This document shows, one piece after another, positions 1 to 11,495 of a stretch of DNA of 64,000 nucleotides (the stretch's first letter is position 1; each line of letters begins with the position of its first letter). Both the position numbers and the translations under genes were made by a program. Source of the stretch: Moringa oleifera. Its lineage: Eukaryota; Streptophyta; Magnoliopsida; Brassicales; Moringaceae. Under the pieces are notes generated by a model. That model worked only from the letters and a program-made list of their open reading frames with translations, was not told where the DNA came from and searched no databases. The stretch covers positions 620,001-684,000 of the forward strand of contig JAJFZO010000433.1 in NCBI GenBank assembly GCA_021397835.1, read 5' to 3'.

Positions 1-341
1 GGAGCTTCAAGGAGTCTTCTGAATTTACGAAAGATAAAGAAAATATTATTGTTGTTAAAGAAGAAGCTAAAACAGATGCTGATGCTAAGAAGGACGAGAT
101 TTTGATTAGAGCTTTTCCTCAAAGTGGAAGAACACATCAAATTCGTTTGCATTGTCAGTATCTTGGAATTCCTATTAGAGGGGATGTCAAATATGAGGGT
201 ATGTGCGAGTGGAAAGGGAGAATATACGACGGCCATCAACTTCATGCAGAAAGCCTCTCTTTTGAGCATCCTGTTACTGGTCTTTGTATCATGGTTCAGG
301 CACCTCTGCCACTTTGGGTGAGCCAGGCATTCAGCCAATAA
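1..341 (+). CDS. RNA pseudouridine synthase (RluD-like, PUS7 type), C-terminal end, partial
   Basis: The frame is open from the window edge (codons from base 3) to TAA at 339-341. It encodes about 112 C-terminal residues of a pseudouridine synthase, which isomerises uridine to pseudouridine in RNA. The segment RAFPQSGRTHQIRLHCQYLG is the conserved RluA/RluD-family RTHQIR block, followed by GxPIxGDxKY and a typical C-terminal HAxxLxFxHPVTG block. An acidic/lysine-rich stretch before it (EEAKTDADAKKDE) fits the insert seen in plant PUS7-like proteins. The catalytic Asp would lie upstream, outside the window. The family assignment is firm; the exact paralogue (PUS7) is inferred from similarity recalled, not searched. 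Confidence 0.88.
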   Translation, partial: SFKESSEFTKDKENIIVVKEEAKTDADAKKDEILIRAFPQSGRTHQIRLHCQYLGIPIRGDVKYEGMCEWKGRIYDGHQLHAESLSFEHPVTGLCIMVQAPLPLWVSQAFSQ

Positions 342-3300
342 AGTGAATGGACCTCTTTTATCTTCTCTGGGAAATATTTCGAGCTTGTGAAGATTTTCCC
401 AATAAAGTGGTGGATTTTGTTATACCTGAAGTCAGAAATCTTTGTGGTGTTGATGATTTTCCATTTTTGGGGACAGAAGCAACCTTCTAAGCATTGATGC
501 TACCATTGCTATGGGTGCTTTTGGGATATGTCAGCTTAGCAGATTCAATTTTATGAGCTTGTACTCTCTCTGCAGTAGTTAGACTGTGCTCTATGAAAAA
601 TCCTGATACTACAGCATAGTTTCTATTCATGCAGAAGGCGTGACTCTGAATGCAGAGTTCAGAGGTTAATGTTGGAGATTCAAGCAAAGCTCTCCCTTTT
701 TCTATTTCAGCCTCTCCTCTCTCAACTCCCTCTGCTTGAGCTTTCACAAAAGATGCTGAATACACTCAGGCATGGCTGCCCTAACCAGCTAGTGAGAAGT
801 GTGGTGGGTAGGCTATGTGGACCAACATTAGTGAAGCAATTTTAATTTAAGGTAAGAATGTATCAGCCAAAAGTCTTTAAGTTGAATGGTCATGACTCTC
901 ATGCTGGGGACTGCTGAGCTTCTCTCATTGATGTAAAATATAATTCATTGATTTAATTATTCAGCTTCTCTCTCTTTGTTAAGCATCTGTCCACTTTAAA
1001 TGTTTAGTACATTTGGCTTGGTAATACTTCACGCCTCCTTTAATTTCATATCCATTGCTGCTAACAATAATACGGAGGTTTATATATCTGGTTGTCATAC
1101 AAAGTATAACCAGCAGGAGGATATTATGGATGATGCATGTGATGTGAAGCTGAATCTGAAGAAAGTCAGCAAAAGGATTGAGAAGCATTCATTGGCAAAG
1201 GACTCGATCAGCCTGTGGAAGAAACTTAGCAAGAGGTATGGCATTTGTGCCTGCTGGGCTTGATGGAATACAATAGGAATTGAATTGAACATATTATTCA
1301 TGCCTGCTGGGCTTGATGGAATACAATAGGAATTGAATTGAACATATTATTCAAGCCACAGAGCGCTCCTGTATAAGTGGACTTATATTAAGGAGAAAGG
1401 CAGTGAAGGTATCTGGCATTGTTGTCGGACAAGGAAGGAAGAGGAACTATTAACATGGCTTATGCTCGAAAACCAAAAAGTAAAATGGAAAATAGTAGGG
1501 TAACCCATATGTTTAATATATTATCTACAAAGACAATATGGGAGTCCACTGAACCGAAACCTCTGCAATTATGATTGAAATACAAAACCAGGGGAAGAAA
1601 ATAAGATCAATAGCACTATCCTATCATCATCAAGAAAGCATAAGTTACGCTTTTTTTAGGTTCTGCTTGTTTTATGTTTCTGTGGCTTATATTGGTAAAT
1701 GTTGAAAGAGTTCTGCCACTTGATTCACCTTGGAAGTTGTACCCGGAGGAGCTGAAAACTGGGGAAGGCAATTCATGCAGTCTGTATTGTGTTATATTCT
1801 GCATTCAAGTTTACTCTCTGTTCTTATCCATCAACATGTCATCTGGGTCTTGGCATTTGACCCCATATAGTAAAAAACCTGTTTCAAAGAACACTTGATG
1901 ATTAAGTTTGTGAAATTGTCAATTTAATTGTGGTAGGTTTGGAAATTGTTCTCCAGGCACTATTCAAGCCTTTGCCGTGTGAAAGGAAAGACTAGCATGG
2001 CAGTATTATGCAGGTGACATCTCCTAATTCTGGTCTTTATTTATATTATTTTGAAAAGCAGTGATATAAAGACTTGATCAAAACTTTGAAGTAGTGGGTT
2101 TGAGTTACATTTATAATTAAAGTCATGCTTGGGTTTTCTAGACCTTATTGATTACTTCGAAAAACAACAATATAAAATTAGTGTACACTTTCTTGAGGTG
2201 GTGGTTTGAGTTAGATTGAAGACATGGTCTTAGCATACAATGTATATCGGAAAGAAAGAATCAAAAGAATGATTTATCATATATGCCACTATCTGGTAAA
2301 TAATATATTATAATCCTTCATGCAATATGAAATACTCATCATGGTTAACTATATAGTCTTTCTTTTATGAGTCCATTGTCCTTGTTGGACTATAGGATGA
2401 ACGTAGGTACATGGAGAAAGCTGAAAAAGTCCAAAGGGATTTCGTTTTTGTAAGGTATTACTTCCTGTGGTGGATGACACTGGATAAATTTCTCTTTTTA
2501 TAGATTGAATTTTTTTAAAAAAATATTTTTATATGTGTGATCTTAGGCTTATAATATCATATTAACAAATTAATATGTGATTTTCTGTGCTGATTAAAGG
2601 CAAAATATGCATTTTGAGCGGCAAATTTTTGCTCAAATGGATAGTATCTACATATTTGTCTATTCAAATAGACTAAGTCCATATTTGGCAAGAAAAATAT
2701 CTTAGGTGTATTTTATGTGTATAGGCACCTATATGTGTGTGCGCTTGCGTGTGAAGAGAAGATGGAGGTTTCAGGAAAATTATTTGAAGGGGAAATAATA
2801 AATAATGGATCAACTTTTATTTATTTTAATTCACCAAAGAATCAGAAATTAATTGCGAGTACGGAAACCTTCTCTTAACATATATTCGTGTAAAAAGAAT
2901 CATTTCATCAAATCAATGTTCAAACAAAGACTAACAACACTGTTGATTAAGTAAAAATTTGATGAAATATTAAAAGAATAAGAACTACCGCCATGCTTAC
3001 CAGTGATTATTACAATATTAAACTGACACTGTTTTGATTCTCGTCTGAATTGGAAACCTATCAGCCAAGTCATCAAACAGTCATCTGATAATCGTTTACT
3101 TTGCAAGTGGAATCAACCTTCTTCAAAATTCTGCCACGGTTGCAGAAAGGTTTTTGAAAACCTGCCTTTACCCATGACATGACACGCTGCAATACCATGA
3201 AATTGATGTGAAGAGAGCACATAGGAAAGAAACAGAGAATAAGACCCCAGAACCGCCAATCAAACCAACTGGTAAGCAAAGTCCGCCATTTTCAGAAGAA

Positions 3301-3543
3301 TCCCATTTTGTTTTCCAGTCTCTACTTTCTTCTCCCACTTGTCAATCAAACCAACCAGTTTCCTTGCATTCCATTGGCCATGAAAGGCCTTTAAAGATAA
3401 ACTTTTTCTTCCATCTGGGTGAAGTTTTTTGTTGGTTTGCAGTTTCTGGGGCCATACTTGAAAACCCAGTACCGGTTTTCTCTGATATATATTATTGCTA
3501 GGACAAAACCAAGAAACCATCTCAGATTGGCGAGTTTCTGAAA
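342..3543. other. Intergenic region, no supported gene
   Basis: This is 3.2 kb between the pseudouridine synthase stop and the H+-PPase start. It begins with the probable 3' UTR. No open frame here shows a recognisable domain or a coherent exon chain. It holds an exact 53-bp tandem duplication (1248-1353), and 2050-2220 looks like two diverged copies of a roughly 60-bp segment. The last 300 bases before 3544 are probably promoter and 5' UTR of the H+-PPase gene. Confidence 0.6.
1248..1353. repeat. Exact 53-bp tandem duplication
   Basis: Two head-to-tail copies, 1248-1300 and 1301-1353, each start with TGCCTGCTGGGCTTGATGGA and end with CATATTATTCA. I see no difference between them by eye. The lack of divergence suggests a recent slip or unequal-exchange event. 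It lies in non-coding DNA. Confidence 0.93.
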
Positions 3544-6500
3544 ATGGGTTTGTTGAGTGAGGGCCTTACCCAGATTCTGATACCTGCAGCAGCATTAGTG
3601 GGTATTGGGTTTGCTTTGCTTCAATGGTTTCTGGTCTCAAGGATTAGGGTCTCAAATTCTGGTGTGAACAATGGCTATGCTGACAGGCTGATAGAAGACG
3701 AAGAAGATGGTGTTGATGGTCTTGAGGTTTCCATCAAGTGTGCTGAAATTCAAAATGCCATTTCTGTTGGTGAGCTTTCTTTCTCCCTTCTCTTATCTTT
3801 CATGTTCTGGGTTGAGATTCTTTGTCAGTGCTTTTCTTTTGTTTAAACTGTATACTTCTTCTGTAAGATTACCCCCTTTTTTTTTTGTATTTTTGCCTAG
3901 TAACCATAATTTCTCTTAGTATCTAAAGGAAAAATTAATAGCAAACCCTCGCTTATGAAGGTATTCTGTCCTCCTCCTAAAAAGACACTTCCAATCTATG
4001 CCATATTTCACTTAATTTGCCAATCTCTCTAAACTAATTGTTGAGTTAATTTGTGAAAATCTCTAGTGAAATGTTGCAGAGTTCCTTGCAGCCCTTTGCT
4101 AATATATCTGATCTTTCCATCTGTGTTATGGCCCCAGGAGCAACCTCATTTTTGTTTACTGAGTACAAGTACCTTAGTGTCTTCATGGGTGTATTTGGTG
4201 TCATCATCTTCCTCTTCCTCGGTTCAGTTAAGGGCTTCAGCACCAAAAGTGAGCCATGTACATACAACCCAGGAAACCTGTGCAAACCAGCCCTGGCCAA
4301 TGCCATCTTCAGCACAATTGCCTTCTTGCTCGGTGCCTTGACTTCTACCCTCTCAGGCTTTCTGGGGATGAAGATTGCAACCTTTGCCAATGCTAGAACA
4401 ACTCTGGAAGCAAGAAAGGGGGTCGGAAAAGCATTCATCACAGCTTTCCGCTCAGGTTCAGTAATGGGTTTCCTTCTTGCAGCCAATGGTCTCCTGGTGC
4501 TGTATGTCTCCATCAATTTATTTAAACTCTACTACGGAGATGACTGGGAAGGACTTTACGAGTCCATCACTGGTTACGGCCTTGGAGGTTCTTCAATGGC
4601 CCTCTTTGGAAGAGTTGGGGGAGGCATATACACAAAAGCAGCTGATGTTGGAGCTGATCTTGTTGGTAAAGTAGAGAGAAACATCCCTGAGGATGATCCA
4701 CGAAACCCAGCTGTAATTACTCCCAATTCCGTTGCCAGAATTCAACACTACCAATTGTCTGAAATTTCCTTCTTTTTTTTTTCCAAATCCTTGCTCAACC
4801 TGAATTTTCCATAATTTGCAGGTTATCGCTGACAATGTGGGTGACAATGTAGGAGACATTGCTGGGATGGGCTCCGATCTTTTCGGTTCTTATGCTGAAT
4901 CATCCTGTGCTGCCCTCTTCGTTGCATCAATATCATCCTTCGGTACCAGTCATGACTTTGCAGCCATGTCTTATCCCTTGATCATAAGCTCCATGGGTAT
5001 CCTGGTCTGTCTGATAACTACACTTTTCGCAACTGATCTGTCCGAGGTTAAAAATGTGAGTGAAATTGAACCATCCTTGAAGCGGCAGCTTCTTATCTCA
5101 ACTGTTCTGATGACTGCTGGGATCGCGGTGGTGAGCTTCCTTGCTTTGCCATCTGAATTCTCTCTTTACAACTTTGGGACTAATAAGGTCGTAAAGAACT
5201 GGTATGCAGCCCTGCAGAAACCCCTTTTCAGAGTCGTTCTACCATGTCATCTTCGTGAACTGAATGCTATAATATTACTGCAGGCAACTTTTCTTCTGCG
5301 TTGCAATCGGCCTGTGGGCTGGACTTGCTATCGGCTACATCACCGAGTACTATACCAGCAATGCTTACAGGTTAGTGGAAACCCTTTTGTACCTGTTTTC
5401 TCTGGTTGATCTGTCTTTGAATCCTAAGGGATCCAGCCCACTGGTGAGGTTCAGCTCATAGGTAAACAGTGTCAATTTGTAGTTCTGATTCAGGATCAAA
5501 TCCTTTCAGGCTGCTAACTAAGTTTGTTACTCATTGTTAAATTCAGGGCTCTTATCTGTTAGGAAAATTTTTCAATCCGTTATTTTTCAATCCGTTAAAA
5601 TAACGCTTTCCGTCTGTGTGAACTGTGCAGTCCAGTGCAGGATGTGGCGGATTCTTGCAGGACAGGTGCTGCCACGAATGTGATTTTCGGGTTGGCTTTG
5701 GGATACAAATCTGTCATCGTTCCCATATTTGCCATTGCCATTGCGATTTACGTGAGCTTTAGTCTGGCTGCAATGTATGGAATTGCCATGGCTGCTCTGG
5801 GAATGCTCAGTACTATTGCTACAGGGCTTGCTATCGATGCTTACGGCCCCATAAGTGATAACGCAGGTGGCATTGCAGAAATGGCAGGAATGAGCCACAA
5901 GATTCGTGAAAGAACAGACGCCCTGGATGCTGCAGGAAACACCACTGCAGCCATTGGCAAGGTGAGGTTTTTTCTTTATTATCTCATAAGAAAACTCTTT
6001 TATCTTCTATAAAAAAATCAGCATGAATCAGATGAATCGAAAAGCTATGTCCTGTGAAAACCAGACTGCTCAGAGCATCAGCGGCAGCTACGCAGGAAAT
6101 CTCTGTATTTCCTATCGAAGATTCTAAGAAATCTACAAACCCTGCTCCCGCTGTTAGTTTCTGACACACTGCGTCTTGTTGTTTCAGGGCTTTGCCATTG
6201 GATCAGCTGCTCTGGTGTCTCTTGCTCTATTCGGTGCTTTTGTGAGCAGAGCCGGCATCAAGACAGTCGACGTCTTGACCCCGAAGGTCTTCATCGGACT
6301 CATCGTGGGAGCCATGCTTCCATACTGGTTTTCAGCCATGACGATGAAGAGCGTAGGAAGTGCAGCTCTCAAAATGGTCGAGGAAGTCCGTCGCCAATTC
6401 AACTCCATCCCGGGGCTCATGGAAGGCAGAGCAAAACCAGACTACGCAAATTGTGTTAAGATATCCACCGACGCCTCGCTCAGGGAGATGATTCCACCCG

Positions 6501-7054
6501 GTGCCTTAGTCATGCTTACACCACTCATCACCGGAACCTTGTTCGGAGTGGAAACTCTCGCCGGTGTTCTCGCCGGTTCGCTTGTTTCCGGCGTTCAGGT
6601 AATAATAATTCAATTTTCCTGTCGGAATTGTCTTCTTCCTCAGCTTCTTGTTAACATTGTTAGTTTCTTCCCTTCTCATTAGGTTGCCATCTCTGCCTCC
6701 AACACCGGCGGGGCTTGGGACAATGCCAAGAAATACATAGAGGTAGTAGTTCTTTGTCTTGGTCTGGGGTATCATTTCCGAGAAAGATCCTTTTCGGGTC
6801 AATTTTTTCGCGTTAAAATTGTTTGTTTTTCGATCTGATCATCGCAGGCTGGTGCCTCACAACATGCCAAGTCTCTGGGTCCTAAAGGGTCAGATGCTCA
6901 CAAAGCTGCAGTCATCGGAGACACCATTGGAGACCCTCTGAAGGACACATCCGGTCCGTCTCTCAACATCCTGATAAAGCTCATGGCAGTCGAGTCGCTC
7001 GTGTTCGCTCCTTTCTTCGCTGCTCACGGAGGCTTACTCTTCAAGTTGCTTTGA
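3544..7054 (+). CDS. AVP1: Pyrophosphate-energised vacuolar membrane proton pump (type I H+-PPase)
   Basis: Eight coding exons: 3544-3769, 4138-4712, 4822-5201, 5284-5370, 5631-5961, 6188-6598, 6683-6742, 6848-7054. They total 2277 nt, or 758 residues, close to the usual 760-770. The enzyme hydrolyses pyrophosphate and pumps protons into the vacuole. It opens with [20 protein letters not shown], the first membrane helix. The catalytic [11 protein letters not shown] block starts near residue 245 and continues into [19 protein letters not shown] across the exon 2/3 junction. [10 protein letters not shown] near 525-534 has Ala after GNTT, the signature of K+-dependent type I pumps; K+-independent ones have Lys there. 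The second conserved DNVGD-like site lies in [16 protein letters not shown], and [20 protein letters not shown] closes the core. The Trp codon at 5201/5284 is split by an intron, which only looks like a frameshift in the genomic frames. Confidence 0.97.
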
Positions 7055-10000
7055 AATCAATCCGTTTGCCTCATTCGTTATATGTATACATATGTGATTC
7101 AGTAGTGAAGCTTTGCCTGTAGCTGGTTTCCGAGATGCAGAGAGGGCAAAATGAGAGAGCTTCTCTACTGCTAGGTTGCTGATTTTACTCCAGAGGAATT
7201 AGCACTGTTGCAGAAGTTCAGTTTCGACTGATTTATGGTTAATTTCATGCTCTTTTTATTCTATTTGATCCTTTTTTTCCACTGACCAAATCTTAAAACT
7301 CTGTTTGCCCTGTTTGGTTATAGTCTGAATTCAAGGTCATCCGAGACTATAGCAGATTAGATTCGAAATTTAGAAGTTTGAGTCAGATGCGGATTGAGTT
7401 TATCGGATTTTAGTGTGTTATTAGATAAAGTTTAGCCTAGTAGAAGAAAATCATGATTAACAGATTTGATGTTATGAATTTTGTCTTATATTAAAGTAAT
7501 AATCTATAGATAGAATAAATTTGATTAACATAACTTTTAAAAATAATAATATAATTTTATATTAATTAAACATGAAATTAAGAATAAATTTTATTCAAAA
7601 TTTTAAAGTGTATATATATATATGATATATTAAACTTTAAACAGTAAAAAGTCAATTTTTTGATTATTAATTTCAAATAAATTAAATTTTATTTAAAAAT
7701 TTTAAAATATTTAAATTGAAGATCTTATATTACATGTTGCAAATATAGGATTGAGATAAGTTCTCTCATATTTTTTTTATTTTATTAAAAAAAGGAAATT
7801 CTATTCTCTTAAATTGGTTTGATAAAATCATCTTTTAAAATAATGAATTAAATTGATACATAATATTTTATTTTATTTTGTATTATTAACATCATAAAAT
7901 TTTTAAAAATATATTTTAAATTAATATAAATATAGTTTTAAAAAATATATATTAATTAATTAGTTATAATATATTTAAACTTGTTATAAACATTACATTG
8001 GATTATTTTATTTTAATTTTTAAGTTATTTTAAATAAAAATATTTTTTTATAACTTGTTTTAAATATATTGATATTACTGATTAAACATTTGTAATTAAT
8101 TTTTAATTGTTATTCATATTTATAAAATTTATTTTATAGTCATATGATTTTAAGTAAAAAGATGATAAAATGTAATAAAAAATAAAAAGAAGTTTAAATT
8201 AAAAATATTATATTTATCAATTAATTATTACACAATTTAAATATGCACAACTTCTTGGATTATATTATTATTTTTAATATTAAAAAAATAAAATAAATCA
8301 AGATTAATTTAATCTTATCTTATGTTACACCAAATATATCAAAGTATTGATATAATTTCTATCCAATTCAATCCAATCAAATCCTATCATATTTCATTAT
8401 AGTAATCCAATCTTATATATCACGTATCAAATGCAACTTAGATTTTAATTTGAGTTTTTTTAATAAATGTAAAAATATATATATATATATATATTTACAC
8501 TATCATTACAGAAAAATTTTAGAGTTTTGAGTGTTAAAAATATTTTTTTAAATTACATTGAATAATTAATAAATTAAAAAATATTTAAAATTAAAGAACT
8601 GATTCAAGTGTAAATTTTATTTGGATTATTTTTTTAAGTTTTTAATAATAAAATATGGTTAGTTTGTTATAATATTTAAGTCAATGTTTAATTAGACTAT
8701 TTTGGATTAATTAGTATCTATTTAGATACATTTTGAAGTTTAACATTAATTTTAAGAAAGATAATTTTTTAAAATATTTTAAATGATATTTATTTTAAAA
8801 TTTATTAATATTTTATTACAAAATATTTTATATATTAAAATGTAAATTTTTAATTATATTAATTTTAAAAAATATTGATATTTGATAGTTTAATAAAAAT
8901 AAAATAATTTTTAAAATTATTATAATAAATTATAAAACTTTTTTATTTTTAAATTAATAAAAAAATCAAATTTTAAAACCTCACCTTAAGATATCAAATC
9001 TGATCAATGATTTGAAAATAATTATTATTGGACCATTAAAGAATCTACAAAAATTTTTAAATAATTGACATTAATGTTATCTAAAAAAACGTGATAAAAT
9101 ATTAAAATATTATATATTTAAATATAAATCTAATTATTATTTATATTTTATAACATATCAATCTTTAGATAAGTAAATCTTACGCAAGAGTTTGGGATAT
9201 AATTATTTATTATAATTTAATAATGAATTATCAAAACTGTGAGTGACTTCTAATCAAAGCATCTAAAACAGGCGAACGGATAGTCTGCCGGCCCACAATG
9301 ATGATGTTGGATCCTGCCCTTGGCCGGCCATAATTTTATCTCACCTGATGGACTTTTCTGCCCTTTTCAAATAAATTAATTAAAGCCCTTAATAAATTAT
9401 CAACATTAATAAAACATTATCTCGATAATATCCAGATACTGCTATATTTTATTTACTGATATCTATAATTTGAATATTGATTATCAAATGAGTTATTTAT
9501 TCGTCTTTATGATTATTAATAAATTTATTAATAATATATAATAATAACAATAATAATCTATTTAATTGATGCTATTTTGAAACTTAAATAATATTTTCTT
9601 ATTTTAAATATTTAAAATTTTCAAAATTATTAATTTTAATATAGTACTCAAAATTTGATATATATATATATATATAATAACAATAACAATCACAAAAAAC
9701 TATAATTTTTTTAAATATAAATAATAAAATAAATATAGGAGATGAAATTAACAAGTTTGTGACTATTTCAAATTCAAATAGTTTAAGATAATTTTACTAA
9801 TATTATAAATTATGAATAAATTAATGTTATATTTATATTCAAAAAATAAAATAATTAAAAAATTAAAAATACCACAGATGTCTATCAACTAATTTTTTGT
9901 CATGAGAATTTGTGATATTAAAATGATATCAAAATTAATTTGAATATTTTAAAATATTTTTCACTAATATTATGATAAATTTTCTTTTCAAAAAAATTAA

Positions 10001-11270
10001 TATTCATTTTAAAGTCTTATAAATATTAATTTTGGAGTAAATATCATCTAAAATTTTTAGTGTTACTTTTTCTTTTTGATCTATCGATTTTGTTTAAATT
10101 GGACATTTGACTCAAAATAATTATAAAAATTAATAATTTTTTCATTGTTAAAATGGATAAAAACTATTTAAATAAATTCAATGCTTTGATTTTATTTTTT
10201 AAATTTTAAAAAATTTAAATTAATCAGCTTTTTTTATAAATTTTTAAATTTTTTGATCATATATCTTTTTAAGAAAAATATTTTAATATTTAAAAAATTT
10301 TAAGTTCTTTTTTATGATGACAATTTGAAAATTTTTTTGTATATGTAAAAAATTATAAATCAAAATTTGTTGTAAAATATATTTAATATTTAATTTTTAA
10401 ATAAAATTTGATTTAAATAAAAATTAAAATATTAAAATTTTTTGGGGATAATTTTGAAAGTAAAAGTTTGATTAGAGAGAGGGGATAAATTTTAAAATTT
10501 AAAATGATATCTACATAATTATTTTATTTATATATATTAAATTAATTTTAACAAAGTTCATTTTTTTCTCTAGATTGATGTATAATATTTACAAAAAATC
10601 AACTTTTTACTAATTGAAAAATAAGATGCTTGAAAATTTTGAATAACTTTATGTTAGTAATTAATTTTTGTTGCTATACCCGAAATTGAAACATGATTGA
10701 CTTTAAGGTTTGAGATGTTTAGCATCACATACTTGTGTGCTAAAAGCTTTTCTATTTTTTTATTTTTTTACTTTCTTTTAATATTTCTAAAATAAAAGAA
10801 TATATTCTCTGATCTCATGAACTACACAAAATGGGTGAGATATATATGTAGAAATTACTATTTTACATCAAATCATTTTTAATAATTCATTTAAAATCCA
10901 AAAATAAAAATTAGTGTCATAAGTAAATTATATACTAATGTTTAAATACATGAAAATAAAATGCTTGGTAGTTAAAAAATAAAAATAATAGCACCAAATT
11001 CACACGGGAATGTACTATATATTTATTGCCCCACCAAATTAACGATAATGGAGCAATAACTTTCCCTTTCTAAAAAAAATATAGTTTAGGTAAGTGATAA
11101 CTATACCTTTATCTTTATTTTCCATTTTTGATTATGTTTCAATAAATTAACGTTTTTAAAACTAAAAATATGCGGGGAAGCCCATCGAACTTTTATGTGG
11201 GGACCATCTTTAAGCCACTAAAATAATGTCACGTGTCATTTTCTAATATTAGCTTTTCCATTTCGTGTAT
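7055..11270. other. AT-rich intergenic region
   Basis: This is about 4.2 kb with no supported gene. The first 300 bases are probable 3' UTR of the H+-PPase gene. The remainder is dominated by short A- and T-rich words and (TA)n tracts (around 7612, 8478 and 9658). A less AT-rich island at 9265-9345 contains GGCCGGCC-like words but no frame. A Mutator-type relic is listed separately at 10036-10517. From about 11160 the base composition changes and G-box-like ACGT words appear, marking the calreticulin promoter. Confidence 0.7.
10036..10517. mobile_element. Possible non-autonomous Mutator-like relic related to the 29.4-kb element
   Basis: The left edge reads GTAAATATCATCTAAAATTTT. The right edge, read on the complement, starts GTAGATATCATTTTAAATTTT and continues with a TCTCTC...CAAAATTAT stretch. 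Both resemble the end of the terminal inverted repeat of the 29447-30379 element (GGTAAATATCATTTAAAATT). No coding sequence is visible between them. Divergence and the AT-rich setting make the borders approximate and the call tentative. Confidence 0.4.
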
Positions 11271-11273
11271 TAC

Positions 11274-11292
11274 CCAATTGGATTCCTCCACG
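11274..11292 (+). promoter_or_regulatory. ER stress response element (ERSE), exact match
   Basis: CCAATTGGATTCCTCCACG matches the established consensus CCAAT-N9-CCACG exactly, with spacer TGGATTCCT. It lies about 204 bp upstream of the calreticulin start codon. In plants and animals ERSE is bound by an NF-Y plus bZIP complex (bZIP28/ATF6 type) and drives ER chaperone genes. The downstream half extends into CCACGTGGC, which is also a G-box. Confidence 0.8.
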
Positions 11293-11331
11293 TGGCATAT
11301 GTGACATTATGTGTTGACCCGTCTTTCTGTG

Positions 11332-11347
11332 ATTCGTCCACGTCATG
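11332..11347 (+). promoter_or_regulatory. Plant UPR element (P-UPRE)-like site
   Basis: ATTCGTCCACGTCATG matches 14 of 16 positions of the plant unfolded-protein-response element ATTGGTCCACGTCATC. It sits 40 bp downstream of the ERSE and about 150 bp before the start codon. A second partial copy of its core, CGTCCACGT, follows at 11353-11361. Binding by bZIP28/bZIP60 is inferred from the motif. Confidence 0.7.
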
Positions 11348-11426
11348 TAAGTCGTCCACGTAAGACAGACACGCGAGTGATAATCCATTTTTTTTTTGAC
11401 TTCCTTAAAATTCAATGGAGAAGACT

Positions 11427-11449
11427 CCTATATATATATATATATATAA
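11427..11449 (+). promoter_or_regulatory. TATA region of the calreticulin gene, (TA)n tract
   Basis: CTCC followed by an uninterrupted (TA)n run lies 47-69 bp upstream of the start codon, so it probably serves as TATA box with a short 5' UTR. The run is a microsatellite, so its length may vary between alleles. Confidence 0.55.
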
Positions 11450-11495
11450 TAGCCTTCTCAGTTCACACTCGACAGCTCCACGTCTCTCCCTAGCC

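Noticed and set aside
1000..1263. Open frame ending in the tandem duplication
   Set aside because: No family resemblance, no splice-linked partner and an unremarkable length; kept as non-coding.
2052..2217. Two similar ~60-bp stretches (2052-2113 and 2158-2217)
   Set aside because: Similarity by eye is only about 65% in AT-rich DNA and may be chance.
5190..5300. Apparent frameshift in the H+-PPase near residue 394
   Set aside because: A GTATGC...CTGCAG intron (5202-5283) splits the Trp codon TG|G; splicing gives a continuous [11 protein letters not shown], so the gene is intact.
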